A stretch of DNA of 64,000 bases from Acanthosepion esculentum (GCA_964036315.1 OZ038492.1:43389522-43453521), one strand, 5' to 3'. Shown: positions 11,703 to 24,197, counted from the first letter of the stretch. Made by a program: numbers and translations. Notes: generated by a model from the letters alone, not told the origin.

Positions 11703-12050
11703 CTAGCTAATTTCATTGACATTTTTATACTTTATCTTTTCATAATCTTTGTTAGTAAATATCCCATAATGGGATAACAGAAGATCCATAAAAAATGGCG
11801 GAACGTTGTAAGCACCTGGACGCAAATTGACTGTGGTTGATCTAGCAATTAAAGCAATTCCTAAACGTTTTAGTCTTAGTGAATTATTTTTACTTTTAAT
11901 TAGAGTAGCATTTTTTATGTCAAATTTTCGTTCAGTGTCGTTATCGTGAACAGCCCTAGTCTGATAAATTCCAATAGGACGAAACGCGTCATACGAAATA
12001 TTTTTCCAATCCCCCCCACATATATATATATATATATATTTATATGAAAA
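11703..12050 (-). pseudogene. Repeat-encoded protein fragment, possible Penelope-like C-terminus
   Basis: A 121-codon minus-strand frame reads KFDIKNATLIKSKNNS, RLKRLGIALIARST and VNLRPGAYNVPP. A second, diverged copy at 37805-37960 on the plus strand conserves the DNA and much of this reading (NATLIK...NLRPG), so it is a dispersed mobile-element segment. The pattern of basic residues, an ALI block and N-x-x-x-G resembles the extreme C-terminus that follows the GIY-YIG core in Penelope-like proteins. That last assignment is weak. The 5' end of the frame runs into AT repeat. Confidence 0.45.
11953..11992 (+). ncRNA. Hammerhead-ribozyme-like motif (candidate)
   Basis: CTGATAA (11961-11967) is followed by a short stem (TCC/GGA around AATA) and GAAACGCGTC (11981-11990). 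A hammerhead core is CUGANGA, stem II, GAAA, stem III with a GUC-type site. One core base differs (A for G) and stem II is only 3 bp here. It may be a decayed ribozyme from a Penelope-like terminal repeat. No folding or search was run. Confidence 0.4.
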
Positions 12051-12310
12051 TGAAAGGTCACTCTGCATTGTTGATGTGTTTGTGTATGGGCGCGTCTAGT
12101 ATTTGAGAAGACATCTTCGGGGGCTACAACTAGAATTCTACCTTTGAATTTGTCTGGATATCTAGTATGAAGCCTTAACATTATTTACAGTCGAACTAAT
12201 ATCACTACCTTTGTTTTTATTTTGAGTATTGGAGCCCTTCAGCTTCTTTTAGGTTTCTGTCGGGTTCAGTTCAAAATAATTCTCTGAATGTTACCCGGTC
12301 CGACAGACTC

Positions 12311-12345
12311 CTGAAGAAGACGCCATGGCACAACGTCAGAAACGT
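12311..12345 (+). ncRNA. Hammerhead-like CTGAAGA-hairpin-GAAAC motif
   Basis: CTGAAGA (12311-12317), GACG/CGTC pairing (12319-12322 with 12334-12337), then AGAAACG. It fits the CUGANGA...GAAA frame, with an extra base on each side of the stem. It belongs to a set of similar motifs at 13.8, 39.8, 61.2 and 61.7 kb. Confidence 0.35.
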
Positions 12346-12554
12346 TATGATAGTAAAAATATCATTTAGTGCCATTGAAAACCGTATCAATTATTCTACA
12401 CACGAAGTCGGGTTGTTCAATTCGATTTAGTGAGGAGAACACAATTTGCCACCTTCAATATTTCTATTATACATAATAACCTCATTTGCATGTGTGATTT
12501 TTTATTTATATGTTAATCAAGTCTTACGCAAGTTCATTTCGTTCCAGTCTATGA

Positions 12555-13470
12555 GGGTGGGCTGAAAAGTTTATAGGCTGACTATTTAGGACTGATGTCC
12601 GAGCTGTTAAATATACCATCCTTTTAATTTCAACTCTTCTTATTAACTGAACTGTGTCTTTCCAAGTAAACAGACATCTTACTGTTCAAAGAATTCAAAG
12701 TTAACTAGTCTAAAAACTGCCAAAAAAAGGTTTTAGCCATCAAGAGCATTCATGCTTGTTACATTAGGAAATGACACCCCGTCTTTATCAACACTGAAAA
12801 AGTGGGCAACTGTGGAAAGAGAAAGTCTTTAAGACCCAAAGTCTGGACCTCGTACAACTGCAACCACCGAGGAAAACATTGATCGTGGTCACTACATGGT
12901 GATGGATGACTATAAATCAAAGAGTCAATGCTATTAGGATATTTCGTAAGAAAATTGAGTATATTATGCACAGTGAACTTGTCATTACCAAGATTTCTGC
13001 ACCGTGAGTCCAATGTCTTCTGACATCTGATCAAAAGCGCACCAGCCTGATGACATCACGGACAAATCTGACATTGTCTGAGGCAGATCCATCTGGTTTC
13101 CTTGCATATTTCCTATGATCTCAGATGTTTTGGATGCAAAACACATTGTGCTTATTGACTATCTTCAAATGAGCCACACCGTCAATGAAAAGTACTATAC
13201 CAACTTGCTGTGGCTGTTAGGAAAGAACAAACAACCAGGTAAACTGATGAAAAGGGGACTTGTTTCATCAGGACAAAGCTCCAGCACACATTCCTTGGTA
13301 CCAATGGCTTCTATGTGTGACTGTTTCCTTGAAATGGTAGATCACTCCTATTCTCCTGATCAGACTATGAATTCAGCATGAAAAGGACACTTGACTGAGA
13401 ACCAGTATTGCAGTAACGATGACGTCATATCTGCTGTTGATGACTTTTTGGGACAACAAGATGAGTAGTC
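12555..13470 (+). pseudogene. Mariner transposase pseudogene
   Basis: A GAGGGTGGGCTGAAAAG string at 12553-12569 resembles a mariner terminal repeat. Downstream, split over frames, are DTPSLSTLKKWA, the linker TTATTEENIDR and HYMVMDD, then HNILHNELxMTKISA-type sequence (12955-13005) and TSDQKRT. A 88-codon frame at 13115-13381 gives DAKHIVLIDYLQ (first catalytic Asp), YYTNLL, a frame-shifted FHQDKAPAH block (second Asp), CDCFLEMVDHSYSPDQ (third region) and finally DDVISAVDDF. The catalytic segment order is that of D,D34D mariners. Stops and frameshifts make it inactive. A matching 3' terminal repeat was not found. Confidence 0.85.
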
Positions 13471-13784
13471 AGTTGTTAGTTAAAACAGTCAGAAACAATG
13501 TAATTATAAATAAGAGTTGAAATTAATGCATGTAATATTTAACATCGCTGGCATCAGTCTCTGAGCTGTTCAGGCCACTCTAGTACTTAACGGGTCAGCG
13601 AGAGAGGGAACCAGGACTTTATCAACTCTATTTTTTTCCGTTGATTTCGCTCGACATAACAATATTTAACTTATCATTGTTTTCTTTTTTGTCGAAAGAT
13701 ATGTGGATTATATTTTCCAGTGAGCAGTAATTAGTACCTTAACTATCTGGATTAACCAATGGATTAAAAAAATAGCATCTATGC

Positions 13785-13815
13785 CTGAAGATGGTGAATG
13801 TTTTCACCGAAAGTA
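13785..13815 (+). ncRNA. Hammerhead-like motif with 6-bp hairpin
   Basis: CTGAAGA (13785-13791), one T, GGTGAA/TTCACC pairing (13793-13798 with 13803-13808), then GAAA. It is the best-paired member of the CTGAAGA set on its strand but has an unpaired T next to the core. No flanking stems were identified. Confidence 0.35.
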
Positions 13816-13987
13816 CTTGCAAACAATATGGACCGAACATTTAATCCATTGTAAAATTAATAAAAACAAGGATTGCGTCGTAGAGCGAGTGATCAGTAAG
13901 ATACTGCCTTCTTAATCTGTTAGCGAAGAGAATTCAGCATTAATTACATTAACTTTATTGATTTATTCTGTGATTGACTATTTTAGA

Positions 13988-14060
13988 ATATATATATATA
14001 TATGTGTGTGTGTGCGTGTGTGTGTATTTATGTGTGTGCATATATATATATATTTATGTA

Positions 14061-14118
<58 letters not shown>

Positions 14119-14207
14119 TTTGTGTCTGTGTCTATATGTATTACAATTCGGAAAGCTATACGGTAACTTTTTAGCTGTTGAGAAATATTTCACACATACA
14201 CGCTCAA

Positions 14208-14247
<40 letters not shown>
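13988..14247. repeat. Microsatellite cluster (AT, TG, TATG) around 90 bp of unique sequence
   Basis: AT and TG blocks alternate up to 14130, followed by unique sequence and a second AT tract at 14210-14246. All long frames here are translated repeats. Confidence 0.95.
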
Positions 14248-14248
<1 letters not shown>

Positions 14249-16040
14249 GTTGTGTCGATACGTTCGTAGTCAGCCCAAGAATCAGTTACATTATTTCATT
14301 ATTTTGTCTGTTTTCTACTGTATTTACATAATATGCTTATGCAATTTCTAAAGAATTTATGGATTTATTTTAATTTATTATTATAAACATTTAGGGATGA
14401 TATTTTTAATTTATTAATAAATAATTCATAAATAAGAATAAGGCGTGTATTTCAAATACGAATTGTACACTCTAATAACATTTGTTGTAATAATAAATGT
14501 TTGTGTGTATATCAATTTACGGATGTGTGTGAATTACCATGTTCTTTTCATTTTATCCCTTCAGCTGTCGCAGAAATGTCTGAAATTCTCAGTTAAAAAG
14601 TAAAATGACAATGGCGGCAATTTACGTCATCCTCAATGTTTGTTACTATTCTATTAAACATTTCATGAAGATCAAGAGAAATGATGCAACATAATATACT
14701 CGTTTTCTTGACAAAATAGTTTATTTGGTTCCAATATTTTCGTTAGAGAAGTCTGTATGTCCAAGCTTAAACTTAATCTCTCATTGCCCACTCAATTTAA
14801 AAAAAAGAATAGGCACTTACCTCCATAGTAATCTTCCTTCTTTTATAATTACCTCCCTTTGGATAACTCTTTCGTGTGCAGAGGACTGTATAGAGTCACT
14901 ACGCTCATATCAGTTATTCTAAGTAGAATAAAGCTCACTTCTCTCTTTTGTTATTACTTGTTACTAAATGTCGTTGCGGTTCCCCCGACTTCCACTATCC
15001 TCATATCTTCCCAGGAAATGTCTGGAACCAAAGTTCGAACTGAGATTGTAGATTTCCGATACATAGACATCAATTAAGGAAACTTTATTATTTTTCAGTA
15101 TGCTTCAAGATCACTCGCTCACACGCGATCACTCGTGTGTCCTGCAACTACTAAAAATAATTAATGTAAGAAATGAAAAAATATGAAACAAGGCTTACAA
15201 TGAGTTTAGGGAGAGTTTGTCTTTTAACCTTGCTTGTTATAATCACTACCTTTTGCATGAATATTTTTCCTGTCAACAGAACTTCATATCTTCACTTTTC
15301 AATCGCACTGCGCACATCATAAGATGAACATTTATGTATGAATTATGAACTAGTCCCACATATACATTCTTTGGAGAAGGGTTAAAATAACATTTAAATA
15401 TCCCCAGTGAAAATAAGATATTTAGAAAAAACAAGTGTTATTATTAGAACCGAAATACCCTGTAAATAAGTAATAATTAACGTTGATGGTGTTGACTTTA
15501 AAAGTTTTAGTTTCGAAGGCGCAAGTTAATAATGTCAATAAAAAATATAGTAAGTTTAATAGCCATATTTAGGCACTCTCATTAGGTATAATGTTTGGTT
15601 TTATATCAGTTTCATTCTCTTAGAGGATGCTTAAGATGGCAATTGAGTTCTATCTACCTTGACTTGAGGGTGTTCATATCACTTTCATATAGAAAACACA
15701 CCTTACATCTTATGCGAATTGAAGTATATGAAGTTTAAACTTCTAATTCCCACAGATCTTATTATGCGAAATAATCGTAATATGTAAAATAATTCAAAAG
15801 TAATAAGAATATTCGTTGAACTGTTCACAATGAACAATAGAACAAATATTAAAAAAGCGATAACATAAAGCAATTAGAAAAAAATACTATAATACGAAGA
15901 AGATTAAATCGAGAATTTTAACTCTCCATTTATTTATATTTTGGTATAGTCAGAATCATTATTATTGAGTTCTGGAATTATTATTGTTGTGTTCACTACA
16001 GGTAACTGAAACAGTGGAAAATACCTCGGTTAAAAATAAA
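14248..16040. other. AT-rich anonymous sequence
   Basis: Two overlapping frames at 14725-15077 lack motifs. No RNA, transposase or RT signature was seen in about 1.8 kb. Confidence 0.5.
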
Positions 16041-16041
16041 T

Positions 16042-16079
<38 letters not shown>

Positions 16080-16088
16080 CGTGTGTGG
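16042..16088. repeat. (AT)n then (TG)n microsatellite
   Basis: A short compound repeat directly upstream of the next LINE fragment. Confidence 0.93.
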
Positions 16089-16114
16089 AAAAATTATATT
16101 AAATCAATTGCTAA

Positions 16115-16610
16115 GTCTGCAGCTAAGAAAGCTTGTTCACTGCGTCGTGCAAGATAATTTTTCTCGCGAGAATATATCTTACATATTTTATGTCTACCAT
16201 TCGCACTTGCTTTGAATATTTCTGCCACATTGCTGTTTCTGCTATATATTTAGACATTCTTGATGTAATCCAAAGAAGAATCTGCAATGTTATTGATGCC
16301 GACATTTTGACTTCAGTCACTTTCCCACGGCCGTAATGTAGTTTGCGTGTGTCTTTTCTATAAATAATTTCATTGTAATTGTTCTGATGTAGTTTTCACT
16401 GTTGTACTCAGACTTTATGAATTAAAGAGTAGTACAGTTGAAATGAATAGATGTTAAGCATAAGCTTTCTGCTAACAGTTTCTTCTATCACTTTTCTCGC
16501 TTGTGGAATTCTCTCCTGTATTTTTGCTCCCCAGTCAAATTCAGTCTTCAAATATTTAAAAGCAATGTAGATCGTTATCTCCCGCTTTCCTAAATCTTGT
16601 TCTTGTATTG
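16115..16610 (+). pseudogene. LINE RT C-terminal fragment (recurrent family)
   Basis: The plus-strand frame reads FCHIAVSAIYLDILDVIQRR, then ICNVIDADILTSVT. These match the family block CHIW.GAPAxYLxxLDKIQRRICNVIGPD. Further on, in other frames, is FYHFSRLWNSLLY (about 16485-16525) and LQIFKSNVDRYLP (about 16545-16585), the family C-terminus. Stops and shifts are present. It is 5' truncated just after the microsatellite at 16042-16086. Confidence 0.75.
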
Positions 16611-16829
16611 TCTTCAGTCCTTAATAGTGTTTTTTTCTCAAATTCACTAACACTAGTTAACATTTTGCGTCTTATGGCTGTATCGCCTTACCTGGCTTGA
16701 AATGTTTAAGAAGAATGTCAATGAAATCATTGATTTCTTTTACACATTGATCATTGGATATCTCTATCATTTGTCGATCAGAGAAATCCAGGAGCACTTG
16801 GTTTCCTATCCCAAACTTATATATATATA

Positions 16830-16835
<6 letters not shown>

Positions 16836-16891
<56 letters not shown>
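16836..16891. repeat. (AT)n microsatellite
   Basis: Left-hand AT tract of the foldback complex. It is followed by an inverted copy of the segment also found at 6.5 and 31.8 kb. Confidence 0.96.
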
Positions 16892-16893
<2 letters not shown>

Positions 16894-16923
16894 TAGAACT
16901 CGATGTCCATTACAGAGTAAGGA

Positions 16924-17256
<333 letters not shown>

Positions 17257-17309
17257 TCATAAACCAACGTTAGGAGAGTATGACATCGTTCTTCTACAAC
17301 ATTTTGCTT

Positions 17310-17640
17310 TTTTTATTTTCTAATAGCTTTACGTTTTCCGGTATCAAACACTGGGAAAAGCATCATGGGAATGCGTCCTGGGCGACAAGATTCTCTTATC
17401 TTTCTCTCGCAAGAAAAAAAGACTTTCAAGTATAACCCGGATGTAGAAGTAAATGGGGATTTTGTTGAAGACCCAACGTATATAAGTGAACGTAAAGATA
17501 CGCTTTCGCTTCCTTGATCTAAGGTAGTCCTGACCCCGATCAAATATAATGCCAGCCACGAACCAGTGAAATCTTTTACCCACGTTAAGTCATTAACTAG
17601 ATTACAATCTTGCAATTATCGTCCACGGATTCACTCGTGT
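17310..17640. other. Unrecognised moderately complex segment with overlapping open frames
   Basis: Minus-strand frames of 100 and 79 codons (17313-17615) and the start of a 195-codon plus frame overlap here. None shows a family motif. Base composition is more balanced than its flanks, so it may be a repeat or LTR remnant. I do not call a gene. Confidence 0.3.
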
Positions 17641-17859
17641 GCCTCTTCTTATATACTCACTTCCGCTTCGTTTCTTAACCGCTTTTCTTATATTGATGGA
17701 AGATTCTTTTCGTGCTTATCAAAAAGAAAACTAAAAAAATATATAAAACAGGAGAGAGAAGAACAGACACGGAGAAATGGAAACGCAATGGGTCTTTTAG
17801 ATATGGCTTGCCACTTGCCTATGATAATTTACACAAGGAGTAGAAAAACGATATATGAG

Positions 17860-18200
17860 CAAGAAATCGATTTGGCTATCGATTTTTTTTTCCAGTTTCG
17901 TTTCGAAATCCTTTCTTGCAATCGACTCTACCAACCCCGTTTTCTGTCTTTCCATCAACTTTTCTCTTCTGTTAACATTAATTATCTATTTTTCTTCCCG
18001 TCTACTGCTATTTTCAATAATTCTTTTTTTTCTTTCTCTCGATTTATTTTCGTTTTTGTTTTTGGTTTACTCTGTTTCTTTTGTTCCTTCTGCAGTTGTT
18101 CCTTCCTCCGTTCGATTTCTGTCTCCTTTTTTGAATGTTGGACGTTTTTGTAAGTTCCGCAATAATTCATGGGTCTTCTTTCTTATTTTCTTATGTATAG
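17860..18200. repeat. Pyrimidine-rich low-complexity stretch
   Basis: T- and TC-rich on the plus strand, giving Phe/Ser/Leu-rich frames on one strand and Lys/Glu-rich frames on the other. These frames are compositional. Confidence 0.7.
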
Positions 18201-18219
18201 TTATTTACTAAAACTTACC

Positions 18220-19690
18220 TTATTTGGGGACAAAGCTGAAATATGAGGTACTCTGTGAAAACAAAATTCATATCTCAGTAGTAATAATTCGCAAGGCATC
18301 TTACACTAACTGTGTTTTTATTCACATTTTATCCATTTATGTCACAAACCATAGTTTTGTCTTTTCTTTCATAGTTCTTACTCTTCTGTCTAGTTTCTTT
18401 ATTTCAGTCTATATAAATTATTATTAAGTAGAAATACCCGTGGAATGTTAGAGAAATAAAAATGCGTTATGGTATCAAATAATTTTTATATCCCCAAAGA
18501 CGCTTAAGAATAGAAATCTAATGTTATCTTAGAGGAGATATTGTGAGTCTGCTTCCACAAAGCCACACATTCCAGTATCTTCCTATATAGAACTGTTTAA
18601 AAAATTATGCATGAATACAAATGTCTATTTAGATATATCCGTGAAAATTTCAGGGTTTCCTATCTCAATTTTCTGATGGACCTAAATTCTTCAGTTAATG
18701 AGTGAATACGCTCATGGCAAATTCGTTCGCAATGAAATACCCTTAGATATTCCTCTTTCACATCGTTAAATATTTGAGCTTAACAACATTAACAAAATAT
18801 TACAATAACAATCATAACTATAAATGCGGATTCTTATTTATAGAGGTAAGGGGGCACAAATGAAAAGATCTGGAATTGACAATTTTCCCCCATTTCACTG
18901 AAAGATTCGTTAAACACATGAGAGTGGTATCACCGCTTCTATCTTACCTTCTTTCAGTCTTTTTTTCTTACTTTCTTTCTTCCATTTTCTCGCTGAAACC
19001 AGGTAGCGTTTCTGTTTTGTCTCTTCCGTCTTTCGGCGCGATCAAACCGGAATAGTCCTTTATTTAGGAGGTACTGACAGGGTGTACGATATATATTGAA
19101 AGCAAACACCTCTATCTTATCTATCCATCAACTTGCACTTTTAACCTTCCTCTGTTATTTATTAGGCGCTGCTAAGTAATTTTCTGTTTTGTCTGTTATA
19201 TTTTTATCTTACTGTATTCCAATTTTCTTTGATTATTCTCTTCATTGATATATTAGTCTGTTTTCAGATCCAGTTTTATCTCATTATAACTCTAATTGTT
19301 ATCCGGAACCTCTTACCAATGGCTTTAGTGCATTCCTTTATTTTCCTTTAATATATAATCCCACTAGTGGGCTAGACTTTAACATTAACATTTTCAGCAT
19401 ATTAATAATAAGTTGTTTTTTATTTATTTATTTCTGTTTTATATCTCTATCGGTTAAACGCTTTCTATTCTATAGCTTCGCGCTGTTTTATTTCATTTGC
19501 GTAGTCTTCTTTTAATGGGAATAAGTTGGTATATTCCTGGATATTTTCCAGCGCTTCATTATTTTGTCTCTTATTTCTGTTCATTTTAAACTTTTTTGTC
19601 CTATTCACTCACGTCTTTACCTATGTTTGTTTTATGTATGTCTGTTTCGTCAAATTGGATCAGTCCTGTTGTTTTCGTGTCCTGTCGACA
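18220..19690. other. AT-rich anonymous sequence
   Basis: No coding, RNA or repeat signature could be supported over about 1.5 kb. Confidence 0.5.
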
Positions 19691-19734
19691 CTCAACATTT
19701 TTTTAAAAACTACCTGGGGAAGAATGTTATCCAG

Positions 19735-20085
19735 CGATTGTTGTAATACAGACTCGGGATATAAAAGGCCTCAATGCATTCCGCGGCCAAAACGATATAC
19801 AGCCAGCCAGCCGGTATACAGCTCCAGCCAGCAGCAGGAGCATTTCCAGCTCGTTATCGGCCGCCGCTCCGGTCAGACATCCACGCCAGCATCAACGATA
19901 TACTCTTCAGGAAAACACTTTTTGAACAAGTACAAAACTATCCTTTTCAGGACAGCACTCTTGTCCTTCTCTCGAAAACACACTTCAACGACTACAAAAC
20001 TGTCATTTTAAGGACAACAATTCTCAATGGCTACAAAACTGTCCTCCTTAGGACAACGCTTTTCTCACCCTCCACATGAAAAAGC
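19735..20085 (+). other. GC-richer unit with TATAAAAG box and imperfect internal repeats
   Basis: A TATAAAAG at about 19760-19767 is followed by a GC-rich block (CAGCCAGCCAG, GCCGCCGCTCC) and then three imperfect units beginning TACAAAACTRTC. Each contains AGGACARC-type sequence (starts near 19930, 19993 and 20032). Two plus-strand frames of 161 and 101 codons cross it without a known domain. A TATA box near the start of such a compact unit would suit an LTR (solo) or a promoter. Neither paired LTR nor coding region was found. Confidence 0.35.
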
Positions 20086-20780
20086 AGAGTTTTTTTCTTT
20101 CGTAGCACACTGTAACCTTTTTTTGTTGATGTATTTTCTCTAACAAAAAAATTACCTTTTCAATATATTTCTTTACTCAAGTATTCATTTTGATTTGTGT
20201 TGTCTTCCGCCTTTCAGTATCTGTTTGAAGTCAATATACCACTCGCCACATTATCATATACATTCTGATTATTTTTAGTATAGCTTATCGTGTTCGCGTC
20301 ATGAGTTAATGACTAAGCCGTGTTTCCCCAATTTCAGTGCAAACCGGATCTAAAGGAATCCGTTTTTATAAACCCTTGTATGTTAATTATTTTTTAAGAT
20401 GATCGGTAGCTAGTATCTATTACTAAATGCCTTTAAACTTTATCAGTAATGTGTTCTCCATCTTTTCCTGACCATATACATTATCACCAACGAAAGTGGT
20501 GCAATTTGTTTTATCTCAGTTTGATTTCATCCTTACGGATAAAACCCATCAATTTTCTTAAAGAACTTTTTGAAGTCGGTGCATATACTTGAACCTACGT
20601 TTAGAGTGCATTTTACATAATCTGATTACTCTTTCTGAAATACATCAAAAATTTTATTTATCCGCGATGTTACTGTTGACTAAATCTTCTACCCAAATAA
20701 ACTTGTTAATTTCGTTTTTTGTAATTATATCACTCCGAATAAGACAAAAAAAACAATAAGACGAAAGGGGGTCATTGAGT
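20086..20780. other. AT-rich anonymous sequence
   Basis: Nothing could be supported here. Confidence 0.5.
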
Positions 20781-20784
20781 GTAA

Positions 20785-21225
20785 AAAACTTTAGGAAAAA
20801 GTAAGACCTTATTAAAGAGATAGAACAATAATGAATAAAAATTAAAAAGACAGAAAATGACGATTGGCATTGATTTTATATTTTTGAAGATCAAAGTTAA
20901 CACGAAAACAAGAAGCAAGAAGAGAATCCCAAAAGCGAGAGGTACTAAAGAAGTAATTGTTACCATAGAACTAGCGGTTACGACAAGCAATATCAACTGT
21001 AAAATGATGAGAACTTGCCGCCAATATAGTACTGGGCTTAAATTTGTAAACTTGATGTACCAAAGAAAAAAGTTCATCAGAACATTTACCATGAAAATAT
21101 TTATAAAAAAGACACCCGGAAGTGACTTTTCTCCAGTCAAGATGAGTTGGTTGCACTCTCCTTGTGCAGACACTGCCAGATATGTCCACTACACTCACTT
21201 CTCTGTGACTCCTGTTCACGACTCT
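20785..21225 (-). pseudogene. LINE C-terminal fragment (recurrent family)
   Basis: The minus-strand frames read FYKYFHGKCSDELFSLVHQ, VYKFKPSTILAASSHHFTVD, then in a shifted frame SRFWDSLLASCF and NANRHF. This matches the family C-terminus (FYKYFHGNCSDEL.SLVPQLHEFKRST..HHFTVE..LWNSLPASCF..NVNRHL). It is 5' truncated near 21220. Confidence 0.78.
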
Positions 21226-21229
21226 TCAA

Positions 21230-21845
21230 GAGTAGGCTTAGCCTTCACAGCCATCTCCGTCACTGCCACAATAGAGGAGAAAAAGAATATGGAGAGAAGT
21301 GAACGATCCCCATGCCCGGATGTGAGCCAACCCAACGACGTCTAGTTGACAGCGGTAGTAGAGTGCGTCTATTTTTTTTTTAATCGAAGTATAACGTTTT
21401 GGTGACTTGGCACACAACGTACTCACCAAATCTAGCACCGAGAGATTATTCATCTGATTATACATCAGATTATCCAGAAACCAGAGAATTTCAAAAGAGA
21501 TTTTTAAACATTTTTTCAAGAAACAGAAAAATATATCCGTCTGTTGAGACTCAAGCTCACACCAGATCTCAAATATAAGTCATGTATACGATCCATCGCC
21601 GAAGACGTTGGAAAAATGGACGAGACATTTTACTGCTCCAGAAAGTAGCATATTCTATCACTATGAGAACCAGTTCAGACCCCAAAATGGTGTATTGCTG
21701 TCACATATTGGCAGAAGCTGTTCAATCCTCACTTTCAAGCTTCCACAGATTTCAAAAGCGTATGCGCGGCTTTCTAGATGATGAATAGTTTTCCATTGTA
21801 TAACGCGTTTTCCATCGACAAAACATTACTCGCCTCTTGTTAATC
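21230..21845. other. Unassigned sequence
   Basis: Frames at 21238-21519 and 21582-21788 show no motifs. The stretch sits between two LINE 3' ends of different families and might be untranslated LINE sequence. Confidence 0.35.
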
Positions 21846-21849
21846 TATT

Positions 21850-22100
21850 GCGATTTTAATGGCGAACTACAGTTCTTCGTACCAGCAGTACAGACCTTCA
21901 GCTCTAGAGCCAACCATTAGACGTAAACTGAGTGGACTCAAAATCATTTGCTTCATATTCCATTGGTGAGGAGGATTCCACTCAAACAATTTCTTTCTCA
22001 CAACTATTACTTTGGGTAACGAACTCCCTAGAGGATTGTTCCCAGAGAGATATAAGCTTGACCACTTCAAGTCGTGTGTCATCCGCTATCTCTCCTGCAT
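21850..22100 (+). pseudogene. LINE C-terminal fragment of a second family
   Basis: The plus-strand frame NELPRGLFPERYKLDHFKSC then VIRYLS (about 22014-22095) is the typical end of a non-LTR retrotransposon protein (LWNELP..LFPE.Y.L..FKSRVNRYLS). Upstream, GGFHSNNFFLTTITLG is in the same frame behind a stop. It differs clearly from the recurrent family of this window (RLWNSLPxSCFPxNxDLQ). Only the extreme 3' part is present. Confidence 0.65.
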
Positions 22101-22167
22101 ATCTTCATATGCGCATTTTCTCTTCCGCGTACACACTTACAGCTACCTCATTTATTATCCATCTGCC

Positions 22168-22169
<2 letters not shown>

Positions 22170-22227
<58 letters not shown>
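22170..22227. repeat. (AT)n microsatellite
   Basis: AT tract immediately left of the foldback arm. Confidence 0.96.
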
Positions 22228-22591
<364 letters not shown>

Positions 22592-22715
22592 AAAATATAA
22601 TCAATGGCCTGTTAAGGTTGTCTGTTTTTTAATTAAAATAATATTCGCTCTCTTTTTACATTGAGCTCTCTGGATTACATCCTCTATACGGATTAACAAA
22701 CATTTCATTACCTAA

Positions 22716-22716
<1 letters not shown>
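22592..22716. repeat. Dispersed repeat segment, second copy at 24.7 kb
   Basis: TACATTGAGCTCTCTGGATT, then ATCCTC and ATACGGATTA, is matched at about 24798-24850 in the same order. The preceding GGTNGTCTGTTTTT block is also shared (24765-24780). Confidence 0.75.

Positions 22717-22788
<72 letters not shown>
22717..22788. repeat. (AT)n microsatellite
   Basis: About 35 AT units. Confidence 0.97.
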
Positions 22789-22791
<3 letters not shown>

Positions 22792-24055
22792 TTGTGTGTT
22801 TATGTTTGTAAAAGTGGACACTGAGGTCAACACCTAGAGACGACAGTCTCTTTCATGCTTGAATGTAATTTTAAGGCTATATATGTATATTTATAAATGT
22901 AAAACGGAATATATGAAAAACTGTTGGGTTTTGTCGTCGTGCTGGAATTTCTTATGTTACGTGATTATATTTAGAAAATTCTCACGTAAATTAGTGACAT
23001 GTCAGCGGGAAAATAAGAAATCATATAGATATCCAACTGGTTTTCACATATTCCGTTTTTACATATTTTGTCGGATATTTTACGCCATCCATAAGTCATA
23101 TTTGAATCTATATGAAATATAGAGTGAAATGAAATGTAAACATATAAAATGCAATGCTGTACAACGTGCAAAAATGTTTTTTTATAATATTATAATCAAA
23201 TAACAAAAAAAAATTTCAGGTATTGTTTTCTCTGTTATTTTATTTTTTATTACACCTTTCTTATTTTGTGTCTGTTCTGTTTTCCCATCTTGAATATTTT
23301 TTTTTAAATTTCTTTTCCTGTTTACAAAGTTTATTTTTTCAGTTTCTCCTTTTGTTCTGTGTCTCTTTAGTCCTTTTTTCGATTCTTTTTCAACCGTGTC
23401 TTCTTTGCTATTTCCTTTTTCTTCGTTATCTCGATCATTAGTCACCTCACACAAGATCTTCTACAGATCCTTCTCACCTTAGTCGATTCTTAAACTTTTC
23501 ATCTTTGAAAATGGTTACACATCTCGCTATATTATTTCTTAAACTCCAAACAAAGATAACGTTACTTGATTATGAAAACGTTATCAAAGTTCCTTATGTC
23601 TTAAAATGATACCGTTGGCGCATGAGAATACCGTGGAAATGATAAAGGAACTAAAATATCGACGTTTTCTTTGTAAGAACTAGAACTATTCTAGAACTTT
23701 CAACCTCCGTTACCGTCATTAAAAAAAATTTCCAAAATCTATGACACATAACTTATGAAGGAAAACGTATATATAGACTTAAAATTTGCAACCCCACTTA
23801 AAAATCAAATCATACTGTCGGATTTTTAATCAATTTCCTTTAGTAAACCGATAATTCCACTGAAAATTTAGTAGGAAGAGGAAATCCAATCTTAAACAGG
23901 AAACAGATGATAAATCTCTACTCCTGTTCAAAAAAACGAGAAAGGAGTGTGAAACTATTATTAAAGACAAATTATAATTAAAAGAATGGAAAACATTTCA
24001 GTAAATTCAAATCAATAATGACATCCATCATTAATGATAAATGTTATTTAATGGC

Positions 24056-24058
<3 letters not shown>
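22789..24058. other. AT-rich anonymous sequence
   Basis: Frames at 22859-23122 and a Lys/Glu-rich minus frame at 23182-23454 are compositional (the latter antisense to a T-rich run). No function is supported. Confidence 0.5.

Positions 24059-24118
<60 letters not shown>
24059..24118. repeat. (AT)n microsatellite
   Basis: About 30 AT units, upstream of the Penelope-like fragment. Confidence 0.97.
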
Positions 24119-24120
<2 letters not shown>

Positions 24121-24197
24121 AGAAAAGGAAACCGCAAATATTTTTTGCTATAATGTGGATTTTTTAAAATATATATCCTACTTTATTTTCCATATTT

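Noticed and set aside
17566..18211. 195- and 118-codon frames rich in Phe and Ser
   Set aside because: The second half is a pyrimidine-rich run and the two frames overlap out of phase. No motif supports either.
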